Assembly (NCBI RefSeq): GCF_947495275.1
Contig: NZ_CANLYL010000018.1
Span: forward strand, 1 to 47,227
Length of the DNA: 47,227 nt
Direction of reading: 5' to 3'
From: an uncultured Roseobacter sp.
GTDB taxonomy: Bacteria; Pseudomonadota; Alphaproteobacteria; Rhodobacterales; Rhodobacteraceae
This document shows positions 31,093 through 38,663 of this stretch, in pieces (within the stretch, counting starts at the first letter, position 1; every line of letters starts with the position of its first letter). A program made the translations under genes and the position numbers. The notes under the pieces were generated by a model, which saw only the letters and a list, made by a program, of their open reading frames with translations, was not told the DNA's origin and made no database searches.

Positions 31093-33267
31093 ATGGCTAT
31101 GAAGACCCCCGGTGTATATATTGTCGAAAAGAGTGCGTTTCCCAATTCGGTCGTTCAGGTGGCCACTGCGGTTCCGGCCTTTATCGGCTATACCCAGACA
31201 GCAATAAACGGAAACGTTTCGCTGGCGGGAACACCGTGGCGGATCACATCCATGTCTGAATTCCACAGCTATTTTGGGGGTGCACCAGAGCCGGTTTTCG
31301 AGATCAAGCCCTTTGCCGAATTTGACGGGGTCTCACCGCTCTCTGCGGATGGCGCTGACAAGAAACCGACCATGCCCCGCGCGATCTTCACCACAGTAGG
31401 CCCGCGCGGACCGGAGAAATTCGAGCTTGTCCAGAAAAATACGGCCTTCGCGCTCTACGGGGCGATGCGGCTCTTTTTCCAGAACGGCGGCGGGGCCTGC
31501 TATGTAACCTCCATCGGCTCCTATGACGACGAGATCGACGCCGACGCGATGCTGGCGGCGATCGCCCGGCTGAAAAAAGAGCCCGAACCAACGATGGTGG
31601 TCATTCCGGAAACCACACGTCTGGTGCGGCAGAATGCGGTCAAGGTCCAGCAGGCGATGCTGAAGCATTGCGGCAACGACATGAAAAACCGTTTTGCGCT
31701 GCTGGACATGTCGGGCGGGTATCTGCCGCAGGCTGATCCGCTGGGCAATCCGGTCGCAACCTTCCGGAATGACATCGGGATCAACAACCTTGATTTTGGC
31801 GCGACCTATTACCCTTGGCTCGACAGTTCGATCTACCAGTCGCGCGATTTTACGTTTGAAAACATCGACCCCGGCAGCCGGAAGACCCTGATTGGTCTGA
31901 TGCGTCGGTCGGTGGGCAAATCCGATGATCTGCGCCAGGAGATCGAGCGGATTTCTGCGCCGACGGTTATGGGCGATTTCACCTTGTCGGTCCCCAAAGG
32001 CGGGACCATTCCGCTGACCACAACGGACATCACCGCCACGGACGATGAAAGTGACGCCACGGGGCTGACCTATACCGTTGAAGGTGACGAAGAAACGATG
32101 GCGGGCAAGCTGGTCAAAACCGGCACGACCGATGCTGTTGCCACATTTACCCAGGCGCAACTGGAAGCGGGTGAGGTCAGCTTCATCCATGATGCCGCTA
32201 AGGGAAGTGTTGGCCAGTTTGATCTGGTCATCAGCGATGAAAACGAGATTGCCACTGATGCGCTGACCATTGGGGTCGAGGTTGTCGGCGGATTGCTGGA
32301 TGCGCCCGCCGTGGCCGCCGGAACATCGGTGGTTGTCGATGTGCCCGCCGATCATCCGGATGGCGACAAGGCAACTGTCAAACTGGTCGATGCAGACAGC
32401 GAGGGTGGCAAGGCCAAGGCCGAAGAAGGCGTCGGGTCGTGGAAGGTCGGCGCGGGTGGCAAGGTCACCTTCGCCCCTGATCCTGCCTTCGTGGGGCCGG
32501 AAGCCTCGGTGAGCTATACAATCGAAGTGGCTGGCGTTGTTCAGCCGCCACAACAGATTCGCATCCTGATGAACGACAGTCAGGACGGCGTTGAGGCGGG
32601 CGGGCCATCGGCGACCACCATCGACAAGACATTGCGTGCGGTTGTGCCGCTTTATACCGAGGTGATGAATGAGATCACCGGCTACATGAACTCCATGCCA
32701 CCCTCTGCGGCAATGGCGGGCATCTACACGATGGTGGACAACAGCCGCGGTGTCTGGAAGGCACCGGCGAATGTCTCGCTGAATTCCGTTGTGGCGCCCA
32801 TGGTCAATATCAGCCATGAGGAGCAGGAAAACCTCAACGTCTCCACCACTGGCAAATCCATCAACGCGATCCGGCCGTTTGTGGGCGAGGGCACGCTGGT
32901 CTGGGGTGCGCGCACGCTGGACGGTAACAGCCTTGATTGGCGCTACATCAACGTGCGCCGGACCATGATCATGATCGAGGAATCGATCCGTCTGGCGTCC
33001 AAGGCTTATGTATTTGAGCCCAACACCGCGCAGACCTGGGTGACCATGCGGTCCATGATCGAAAACTTCCTGACGTCGATCTGGAAACAGGGCGGTCTGG
33101 CGGGCGCTGTGCCGACGGATGCGTTCTCCGTGCATGTCGGTCTGGGCGAGACCATGACCCCGGTGGATATTCTGGAAGGGATTTTGCGGATAACCGTGCT
33201 CGTGGCCGTGACGCGGCCCGCGGAATTCATCGAGATCACCTTCCAGCAGCAAATGCAGAAATCATAA
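31093..33267 (+). CDS. eCIS contractile sheath protein with inserted cadherin/Ig-like domains
   Basis: A 724-residue sheath protein. The N-terminal sheath domain begins KTPGVYIVEKSAFPNSV and includes NNLDFGATYYPWLDSSIY. The C-terminal sheath domain runs from about 500 (VPLYTEVMNEITGYMN, WRYINVRRTMIMIEESI, FVFEPN-like). Between them, at about 291-495, lies an insertion not needed for a sheath. The first half (TTTDITATDDES...FTQAQLEAGEVSFIHDA) has the CSPG/cadherin-like repeat pattern. The second half is Ig-like (TSVVVDVPADHPDGDKA...VSYTIEV). Such domains would project from the sheath surface. AAAGGAGAG precedes the start. This single sheath gene contrasts with the three of Afp. Confidence 0.93.
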   Translation: MAMKTPGVYIVEKSAFPNSVVQVATAVPAFIGYTQTAINGNVSLAGTPWRITSMSEFHSYFGGAPEPVFEIKPFAEFDGVSPLSADGADKKPTMPRAIFTTVGPRGPEKFELVQKNTAFALYGAMRLFFQNGGGACYVTSIGSYDDEIDADAMLAAIARLKKEPEPTMVVIPETTRLVRQNAVKVQQAMLKHCGNDMKNRFALLDMSGGYLPQADPLGNPVATFRNDIGINNLDFGATYYPWLDSSIYQSRDFTFENIDPGSRKTLIGLMRRSVGKSDDLRQEIERISAPTVMGDFTLSVPKGGTIPLTTTDITATDDESDATGLTYTVEGDEETMAGKLVKTGTTDAVATFTQAQLEAGEVSFIHDAAKGSVGQFDLVISDENEIATDALTIGVEVVGGLLDAPAVAAGTSVVVDVPADHPDGDKATVKLVDADSEGGKAKAEEGVGSWKVGAGGKVTFAPDPAFVGPEASVSYTIEVAGVVQPPQQIRILMNDSQDGVEAGGPSATTIDKTLRAVVPLYTEVMNEITGYMNSMPPSAAMAGIYTMVDNSRGVWKAPANVSLNSVVAPMVNISHEEQENLNVSTTGKSINAIRPFVGEGTLVWGARTLDGNSLDWRYINVRRTMIMIEESIRLASKAYVFEPNTAQTWVTMRSMIENFLTSIWKQGGLAGAVPTDAFSVHVGLGETMTPVDILEGILRITVLVAVTRPAEFIEITFQQQMQKS

Positions 33268-33287
33268 GTTAGAGAGGATATTCAGAC

Positions 33288-33746
33288 ATGGCAGACGACG
33301 GTTCCGCACAAACGCAGGCCATTTGGCCGCTTCCCAAGTTTCATTTTCAGGTCAAGTGGGATGATACAGAGCTGGCCTTTCAGGAGGTCTCCGGCCTCGA
33401 CATCGAAACCCAGCCCATCGAGTACCGGGCAGGCAACAACCCGGTATTCTCGACGATCAAGATGCCGGGCATGATCAAGACCGGCAATATCACCATGAAG
33501 AAGGGTGTTTTCGCCAAGGATAACGCGATCTGGGATTGGTTCGCGGAGATCAAGATGAACACGATCACGCGCAAGGCGCTGACGATTTCGCTGCTCGATG
33601 AGGGTCAGAACCCAACCATGGTCTGGAAGGTGCAAAACGCCTTCCCGGTCAAGGTCACGGGGACGGACCTCAAGGCCGAGGGCAATGAGGTCGCGGTCGA
33701 AAGCATCGAGATCGCGCATGAAGGTTTTGTCATCGAGAACGCATAA
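33288..33746 (+). CDS. eCIS tail-tube protein (gp19-like), first copy
   Basis: A 152-residue Hcp/gp19-fold protein, with FHFQVKWDDTELAFQEVSGLDIE, TIKMPGMIKTGNITMKKGVF, ISLLDEGQNPTMVWKVQNAFPVK and a final strand EVAVESIEIAHEGF. Hexamers of such proteins stack to form the inner tube driven out on contraction and may contain cargo. AGAGAGGA precedes ATG 33288, and the gene follows the sheath after 20 bases, the usual order. It is more likely the major tube protein (Afp1-like) than the initiator. Confidence 0.92.
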   Translation: MADDGSAQTQAIWPLPKFHFQVKWDDTELAFQEVSGLDIETQPIEYRAGNNPVFSTIKMPGMIKTGNITMKKGVFAKDNAIWDWFAEIKMNTITRKALTISLLDEGQNPTMVWKVQNAFPVKVTGTDLKAEGNEVAVESIEIAHEGFVIENA

Positions 33747-33752
33747 TCCCAC

Positions 33753-34208
33753 ATGAGCGACTTTGATCTGCCCGTCGCCTTCCATTTTTCGGTGAGTTTC
33801 ACCGGATCCGGGCCTTCCATCTCTGACGCTGCCTTTCAGGAAGTGTCAGGGCTGGAATCCTCCATCGAAGTGGAACCGGTCGTGGAAGGGGGCGAGAACC
33901 GTTTTGTCCACCAACTGCCCAAACCCGCCAAGCGCAACAACATCGTGCTCAAACGGGGGTTGACTGAGTCGTCCAGCGATCTGGTCAAGTGGTGCAAGAA
34001 CACCTTGGAGGGGGATTTTGCCAAGAAGATCGAGCCCAAAAACTTGGTGATCTCCTTGCTGGACGAAGAAGGATCGCCGGTCGCTTCGTGGTCGGTGGGC
34101 AATGCCTATCCGGTCAAATGGTCGATGAGCGGGTTTGATGCAATGAAAAACGAGCTGGCCATCGAAACCATCGAATTGGCCGCCACAACACTGAAAAGGG
34201 ACACATGA
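33753..34208 (+). CDS. eCIS tail-tube protein (gp19-like), second copy
   Basis: A 151-residue paralogue of the upstream tube protein: FHFSVSFTG, AAFQEVSGLESSIEVEP, RNNIVLKRGLTESSSDLVKW, ISLLDEEGSPVASWSVGNAYPVKWSMSGFDAMKNELAIETIEL. The KWSMSGFDAMKNE near the end is typical of the Afp5/Pvc5-like tube initiator that sits between tube and baseplate hub. Its TGA overlaps the start of the DUF5908-like gene. The assignment as initiator rather than a second major tube subunit is inferred from position. Confidence 0.9.
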   Translation: MSDFDLPVAFHFSVSFTGSGPSISDAAFQEVSGLESSIEVEPVVEGGENRFVHQLPKPAKRNNIVLKRGLTESSSDLVKWCKNTLEGDFAKKIEPKNLVISLLDEEGSPVASWSVGNAYPVKWSMSGFDAMKNELAIETIELAATTLKRDT

Positions 34209-34381
34209 TGGCGATTGAAATCGGATCGCTTGTGGTCAAGGGCCACTTTGGCCCCAAGCCGCGCAATGCGGATGCGGAGCGCAGTGACATGGCGCGGCAA
34301 CTCGCTGAGCTGCGCCGGGACATTCTGGAGGACGTGCGCGAGTTGATCGCAGACACCAGCCCAAGGATGCAGGACCGCTAA
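34205..34381 (+). CDS. Short DUF5908-like eCIS protein (Afp6 position)
   Basis: A 58-residue protein, MMAIEIGSLVVKGHFGPK at the start, then a charged helical stretch (DMARQLAELRRDILEDV) and a short polar tail. The initial A-I-E-I-x-S/R-L-V-V-K pattern and length match DUF5908, the tiny proteins always found between tube initiator and LysM protein in eCIS loci. Its function is not well known. The start ATG 34205 overlaps the upstream stop (ATGA); a second ATG follows immediately. The next gene begins four bases after its TAA. Confidence 0.85.
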   Translation: MMAIEIGSLVVKGHFGPKPRNADAERSDMARQLAELRRDILEDVRELIADTSPRMQDR

Positions 34382-34384
34382 GCC

Positions 34385-35077
34385 ATGGCCAAGCTGAAGA
34401 TCATCCGCTGCAAGATTCAGAACGGGCAGATCAAGGAGCAAAAAGGGGCTGGCAACACCTTTGAAGCCACGATCAATCCGCAGGATTACTCCCATACCTT
34501 TGGCCTGAAGTATTCGGGCACGGGGGAGGGCAGCAGTACGGCGGGCGCTTTGGGTAAATCCGCGCCGGTGGCCAAATTTGCCAGCTCTGAGCCGGAAAAG
34601 CTCAATTTCAGTATCGTTCTGGACGGGACCGGCGTTGTGGCGGATGCCGCAAACGTTACGGTTGCCGAACAGATCGATAAGTTGCGATCAATTGCCTACG
34701 ACTATGACGGCGATGAGCATGAGCCCACGCCAGTCAAAGTGCTTTGGGGAAAGGGGCTGAAGGCGTTTTACGGTCGCCTGACATCGCTGAGCGTCGACTA
34801 CAATCTCTTTCACCCCGATGGGTCGGCCCTGCGGGCCAAGATCAAGCTGGATTTCGTAGAGGCGAAGACCGATGCGGAGGAAGCACGGGAAGCCAAACGC
34901 AAATCCCCCGACATGACCCATGTGGTGAGGGTACAGCAAGGCGACACCCTGCCGCTGCTGTGCCAGCGGGTCTACAAGGATGTCACGAAGTACCTTGAGA
35001 TCGCCCGGATCAATGAACTTGACAGTTTTCGGGACCTCGAGCCCAACACGCTTTTGCGCTTTCCACCGATGCGATGA
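34385..35077 (+). CDS. eCIS LysM-domain baseplate protein (Afp7-like)
   Basis: A 230-residue protein. The N-terminal domain (KIIRCKIQNGQIKEQKGAGNTFEATINPQDYSHTFG) is the CIS-tube-protein fold. A C-terminal LysM module at about 178-228 reads THVVRVQQGDTLPLLCQRVYKDVTKYLEIARIN...LEPNTLLRFPP. In Afp-type particles this protein joins the tube initiator to the spike, like gp53 of phage T4. It precedes the spike gene by nine bases. A single Cys sits in the LysM module. Confidence 0.9.
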   Translation: MAKLKIIRCKIQNGQIKEQKGAGNTFEATINPQDYSHTFGLKYSGTGEGSSTAGALGKSAPVAKFASSEPEKLNFSIVLDGTGVVADAANVTVAEQIDKLRSIAYDYDGDEHEPTPVKVLWGKGLKAFYGRLTSLSVDYNLFHPDGSALRAKIKLDFVEAKTDAEEAREAKRKSPDMTHVVRVQQGDTLPLLCQRVYKDVTKYLEIARINELDSFRDLEPNTLLRFPPMR

Positions 35078-35086
35078 GGAGCGCTG

Positions 35087-36850
35087 ATGGCCGCTAGTCC
35101 AATTGATAATGCCGATGGGCCGCTTGCAATCACCGTCAAGGTGGACGGCTCCGCCATTGCGGATGAATACCAGATCGCGAGCGTGAACGTTGATCTGGGC
35201 GTGGGCCGCATTCCCGAAGCGCAACTGGTGCTGACGACCGGATCGATCGCAGAGAATGAATTCCCGGCCTCCGATGGCGACGATTTCAAGATCGGCAAAG
35301 ATATTGCCATTGCCGCAGCTTACGGGAGCGGGAGTGATCAGGAGCTTTTCAAGGGGCTGATCGTCTCCGTCCGGATGCGCATCATGCGAGGGGCTCCGAA
35401 GCTTGAAATCGGCTGTATCGATAAGGCGGCAAAGCTCACGCACACAAGGAAATCTGCGCAATACGCGCAGAAGAAGGACAGTGACGTGATGAGTGAGATC
35501 ATCTCGGATGCCGGGCTGACAGCCGACGTCACGGCGACAACAGATATTGCGCGGGATATTGTGCGATATGCCTGTACGGATTGGGGATATCTGCGCAGCA
35601 TCGCGGATCGCTCCGGGCATATTCTGACGATTGCAGACGGTACTGTCACCTCAGCCCCACCCGATGACAGCGCCTCGGCGGTTCTGACAGTGACTCTTGG
35701 CATGGACATGATCAGTTTCGATTCAACCGTTGGCGCGCAATCGTCACTGAATGCCGCCAAGGCTACGGCGTGGGATTCCAGCGCTGTGGACGTGGTGTCT
35801 GAAACAGGCACCGATCCGGCAGCGGGGCAATGGGGTACCTACAAGCCAAGTGATTTGGCAAAAGTGCTCGGGTCACGCGAACATGCGATTTCAACCGCCA
35901 CTGAAATCCCCTCCGCCGATCTCAAGACCGCAGCAGATGCCCGAACGATGCGCACGGCGCACGCGGCCATTCAGGGAAACTGTGTGTTTCAGGGGTCTGG
36001 TCTGGCGGTTCCCGGTGCCACGATTGAACTTAAGGGCCTGGGCGACAGATTTGGCGGTACGGCTCTGATCGGTGGTGTCAAACAGCGCATCGACGAGGGC
36101 GGATGGACAACGGAGGTTCTGCTTGGTCTGCCGGACACGTGGAATGTGGATTCTGGTGTCTTTGCCGGAGAAAGTGCCGCCAGCCTCGCGTCGCCAATCC
36201 ATGGGCTTCAGGTCGGCAAGGTGATGCAACTTGATGAAGACCCGGACAGCAAGCTGCGTATCAAGGTGTCGCTGCCTCTTGTGGCTGATCCGGCACCGGA
36301 GGTCTGGGCGCGTTATGCGCAGCCCTATGCCTCGAATACGGCCGGCATCCAGTTCATGCCCGAAATTGATGATGAGGTGTTGGTGGGGTTTCTGAATGCT
36401 GATCCCAATGCGCCGATTGTTCTGGGGTCGCTGCACAACGGCACCAACGCACAGGTCAACACGCCGACGGCTGACAACTACATCAAGGGTATCTACACCA
36501 AAGAGGCGATGAAACTGGAGTTTGATGAAGAAAAGAAGATCATCACGCTTGAAACGCCCGGGGGTCACAAATTGACCATGGATGACGATGCCAAAACCGT
36601 CACGCTGGAAGATTTGACAGGCAATAAACTGGAGATGGCCGAAAGCGGGATCACCATGAGCAGCCCCGGCGATATCTCTCTGTCTGCAGATGGTGCCATC
36701 GACATCGCCGCCACGGGGGACGCCAGCGTCAGCGGCATGAACGTCAATGCAGAAGCGCAAACGGGGTTGACTGCAAAAGGGTCTGCCTCTGCCGAAATCA
36801 GCTCTGGCGGTCAGACGACCGTCAAGGGCTCTATCGTGATGATCAACTAG
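35087..36850 (+). CDS. VgrG-like central spike protein of the eCIS
   Basis: A 587-residue spike. The N-terminal gp27-like hub domain runs to about 370 (ELFKGLIVSVRMRIMRGAPKLEIGCIDKAAKL, YACTDWGYLRSIADRSGH). The gp5-type OB fold at about 375-460 has GLQVGKVMQLDEDPDSKLRIKVSLPL, YAQPYASNTAGIQFMPEIDDEVLVGFLNADPNAPIVLGSLHNG. A repetitive beta-helix needle follows (ITLETPGGHKLTMDDDAKTVTLEDLTGNKLEM, then LSADGAIDIAATGDASVSG). It forms the trimeric puncturing spike tipped by the PAAR protein encoded 13 bases downstream. GAGGAGC precedes ATG 35087. No extra effector domain is fused at the C-terminus. Confidence 0.93.
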   Translation: MAASPIDNADGPLAITVKVDGSAIADEYQIASVNVDLGVGRIPEAQLVLTTGSIAENEFPASDGDDFKIGKDIAIAAAYGSGSDQELFKGLIVSVRMRIMRGAPKLEIGCIDKAAKLTHTRKSAQYAQKKDSDVMSEIISDAGLTADVTATTDIARDIVRYACTDWGYLRSIADRSGHILTIADGTVTSAPPDDSASAVLTVTLGMDMISFDSTVGAQSSLNAAKATAWDSSAVDVVSETGTDPAAGQWGTYKPSDLAKVLGSREHAISTATEIPSADLKTAADARTMRTAHAAIQGNCVFQGSGLAVPGATIELKGLGDRFGGTALIGGVKQRIDEGGWTTEVLLGLPDTWNVDSGVFAGESAASLASPIHGLQVGKVMQLDEDPDSKLRIKVSLPLVADPAPEVWARYAQPYASNTAGIQFMPEIDDEVLVGFLNADPNAPIVLGSLHNGTNAQVNTPTADNYIKGIYTKEAMKLEFDEEKKIITLETPGGHKLTMDDDAKTVTLEDLTGNKLEMAESGITMSSPGDISLSADGAIDIAATGDASVSGMNVNAEAQTGLTAKGSASAEISSGGQTTVKGSIVMIN

Positions 36851-36863
36851 GAGAACGGACCGC

Positions 36864-37154
36864 ATGCCCCCCGCTGCCAGAATTACAGATATGCAAACCT
36901 GCCCGATGGTGACAGGTATTGTCCCCCACGTCGGGGGGCCGATCATCGGGCCCGGTGAAGCTACTGTGCTGATTGGCAGCATGCCTGCGGCAATCGTGGG
37001 GGATAACTGCACTTGCGTCGGTCCACCGGCGACCATCGTGAAAGGGTCGGCAACCGTGATGATCGGCGGCAAGCCCGCGGCGCGGATGGGGGATACCACA
37101 TCCCACGGCGGCAGTATTGTGGCCGGTCTGCCAACTGTGATGATCGGGGGATAG
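36864..37154 (+). CDS. PAAR-like spike tip protein
   Basis: A 96-residue protein with the repeating PAAR pattern (PAARITDMQTCPMVTG, HVGGPIIGPG, VLIGSMPAAIVGD, VMIGGKPAARMGDTTSHGG). Conserved His and Cys residues could bind zinc at the cone tip. It sharpens the VgrG-like spike and may carry cargo. It is a bare PAAR without toxin extension. The order spike-PAAR-gp25 is the reverse of Afp9/Afp10 but common among relatives. AGGAGA precedes the start. Confidence 0.93.
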   Translation: MPPAARITDMQTCPMVTGIVPHVGGPIIGPGEATVLIGSMPAAIVGDNCTCVGPPATIVKGSATVMIGGKPAARMGDTTSHGGSIVAGLPTVMIGG

Positions 37155-37592
37155 ATGGCCGACGCTGATCCTTCTTTTCTCGGGCGTGGCTGGGCGTTTC
37201 CGCCCTCCTTTGACGAGGGTACCGGGCAGGCCAGAATGGTGCAGGCCGAAGAGGACATTGCCGAAAGCCTGCGCATCCTGATGGAGACGCGACCCGGTGA
37301 GCGGGTGATGCACCCCACCTATGGCTGCCGATTGCACGATCTGGTTTTTGAACCGATGGACGGTGAGACCGAGGCAGAAATCGAAGTGGCGATTTCGCGG
37401 GCGATTTTGTTCTTCGAGCCGCGGATCAAGTTGGGTACGATCCTGGTGGACATCAGAGACGCGCTTGAAGGGCATCTTAGCATCACGTTGAACTATACCG
37501 TGGTGGAGACCAATGAGCGGAACAATATGGTTTTCCCCTTCTACATCACCGAGGGCACGCTGATTTCTCAAACCCCGGTTCCTGCCGCATGA
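37155..37592 (+). CDS. gp25-like baseplate wedge protein
   Basis: A 145-residue GPW/gp25 protein: FLGRGWAFPPSFDEGTGQARMVQAEEDIAESLRILMETRPGERVMHPTYGCRLHDLVFEPM, with the core E-x-R motif region ILMETRPGERVM that binds the sheath in phages and CIS. Lysozyme residues are absent, as usual for this family. It nucleates sheath assembly at the baseplate. It starts at the base after the PAAR stop and its stop overlaps the lipoprotein start (ATGA). Confidence 0.94.
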   Translation: MADADPSFLGRGWAFPPSFDEGTGQARMVQAEEDIAESLRILMETRPGERVMHPTYGCRLHDLVFEPMDGETEAEIEVAISRAILFFEPRIKLGTILVDIRDALEGHLSITLNYTVVETNERNNMVFPFYITEGTLISQTPVPAA

Positions 37593-38515
37593 CCGGCTGG
37601 GGTAGATATGTTGTTGTGCCGCTCGTGACCGGCACGCTGGTCGCATGCGGTGCCGTTGAGGCCGTGCAGACCAGCAAGACATTCGAACTCTTGGGTCTGG
37701 CGCCGGATGAGCCTTGTGTTGTGACGAAACGAGAAGGGCGCAGGCTCGCAGGGTCCTATCTGCGTCAGGTCGCGGCGTCCGAGGGCAGCGACGTGTTCTT
37801 CGTGACGGGCAAGACATCGCGCAAGGGTCTGCCGCGCAACCTGAATTTCAGCGATCTCACCGTGCGCCGCATTCGTCCAACGGATGACGGCCCGCTGGAA
37901 GGTTCGCGACGGTCGGTGGCAAAACCGATTGAGGGTCTTGGCGTCGATGGGCAACTCCCGGCAGCCTACACGATGTCGTATCGGGCCGAGCGGATTGACT
38001 ATGAGGGGCCGGTTGTCGTGGGCCCGAGCCCCACAGGCTTCGAGATCCCCACAAGCGGTCGCATCGTCTACTCGGGAGATGTGCAGTTGACGCTGGCGAC
38101 CTCACCCGGCGATGGCGCGACCTCTTTCAAGACGGAGATGGCAAAATTTACCGCGATTATCGGTTACGGCTCTCAGCAGGCCAGCTTCAAAATCGATACC
38201 TCCGGCACAGACCTTCCCTTTGCAGGCGTGCAGTGGTCACGTCTGGGCATTTGTGGCACGCGGGTCACCAGTTCTGGCATGGGGCAAGTGCTTTTTGTTC
38301 AGCCGGATGGTGGGCGGCAGGTCCCGTTTCAAAGCGGTCGGGATCAAACGCCGATTCGCGCGTTACTAGAATCATCACAGTTTGCCCGTGAAGATCGACC
38401 GGGCCCACCGGATAGTTTTGGCGGTACATTCATTGTTGCCGGCGATACCGGAACGCTGACGGGGGTCTTCATTGCGATACAACCAGAAATAGAAGGAAAT
38501 CCAGAACCGCTATAG
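37589..38515 (+). CDS. Predicted lipoprotein embedded in the eCIS operon
   Basis: A 308-residue protein with an N-terminal hydrophobic segment and lipobox LVAC, so Cys20 would be lipidated after cleavage by signal peptidase II. The mature part is beta-rich, with a C-terminal region (IVYSGDVQLTLATSPGDGATSF, FKIDTSGTD, GGTFIVAGDTGTLTGVFIA) that recalls the small beta-barrels of transferrin-binding-like surface lipoproteins. This resemblance is only by eye. It is coupled to the gp25 gene by a four-base overlap, while a hairpin-rich 130-bp gap follows. Lipoproteins are unusual within eCIS core genes; membrane anchoring of the particle or release control is a possible role. Confidence 0.75.
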   Translation: MTGWGRYVVVPLVTGTLVACGAVEAVQTSKTFELLGLAPDEPCVVTKREGRRLAGSYLRQVAASEGSDVFFVTGKTSRKGLPRNLNFSDLTVRRIRPTDDGPLEGSRRSVAKPIEGLGVDGQLPAAYTMSYRAERIDYEGPVVVGPSPTGFEIPTSGRIVYSGDVQLTLATSPGDGATSFKTEMAKFTAIIGYGSQQASFKIDTSGTDLPFAGVQWSRLGICGTRVTSSGMGQVLFVQPDGGRQVPFQSGRDQTPIRALLESSQFAREDRPGPPDSFGGTFIVAGDTGTLTGVFIAIQPEIEGNPEPL

Positions 38516-38520
38516 CCTGC

Positions 38521-38574
38521 CGCAAGGTGTTTGCCTTGCGTTCGTGAAGAGGCCGGATATTCTTTGCTGGCCTC
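38521..38574 (+). promoter_or_regulatory. Two hairpins in the gap before the J-type baseplate gene
   Basis: CGCAAGG-TGTTTG-CCTTGCG (38521-38540) is a perfect 7-bp stem; GAGGCC...GGCCTC (38549-38554 and 38569-38574) is a second stem with a 14-base loop. Neither is followed by a clear T-run. They could attenuate or process the eCIS mRNA between its first and second halves, or act as a partial terminator ahead of an internal promoter. Confidence 0.45.
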
Positions 38575-38663
38575 AATGAGTACTCAAATGGTTGCGTTGA
38601 TTAGTGTTTTGTGGCCCGGGGTGGCCGTGTTTTTAAAACCTGCCAGAGGTGTGGAAAGCTGCC

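Noticed and set aside
31333..33252. 639-codon minus-strand open frame opposite the sheath gene
   Set aside because: It mirrors a well-supported sheath coding sequence and its product is a His/Arg-rich composition typical of a reversed frame.
35891..37318. 475-codon minus-strand open frame opposite the spike, PAAR and gp25 genes
   Set aside because: The plus-strand frames have consistent eCIS families and starts with ribosome-binding sites; the minus frame does not.
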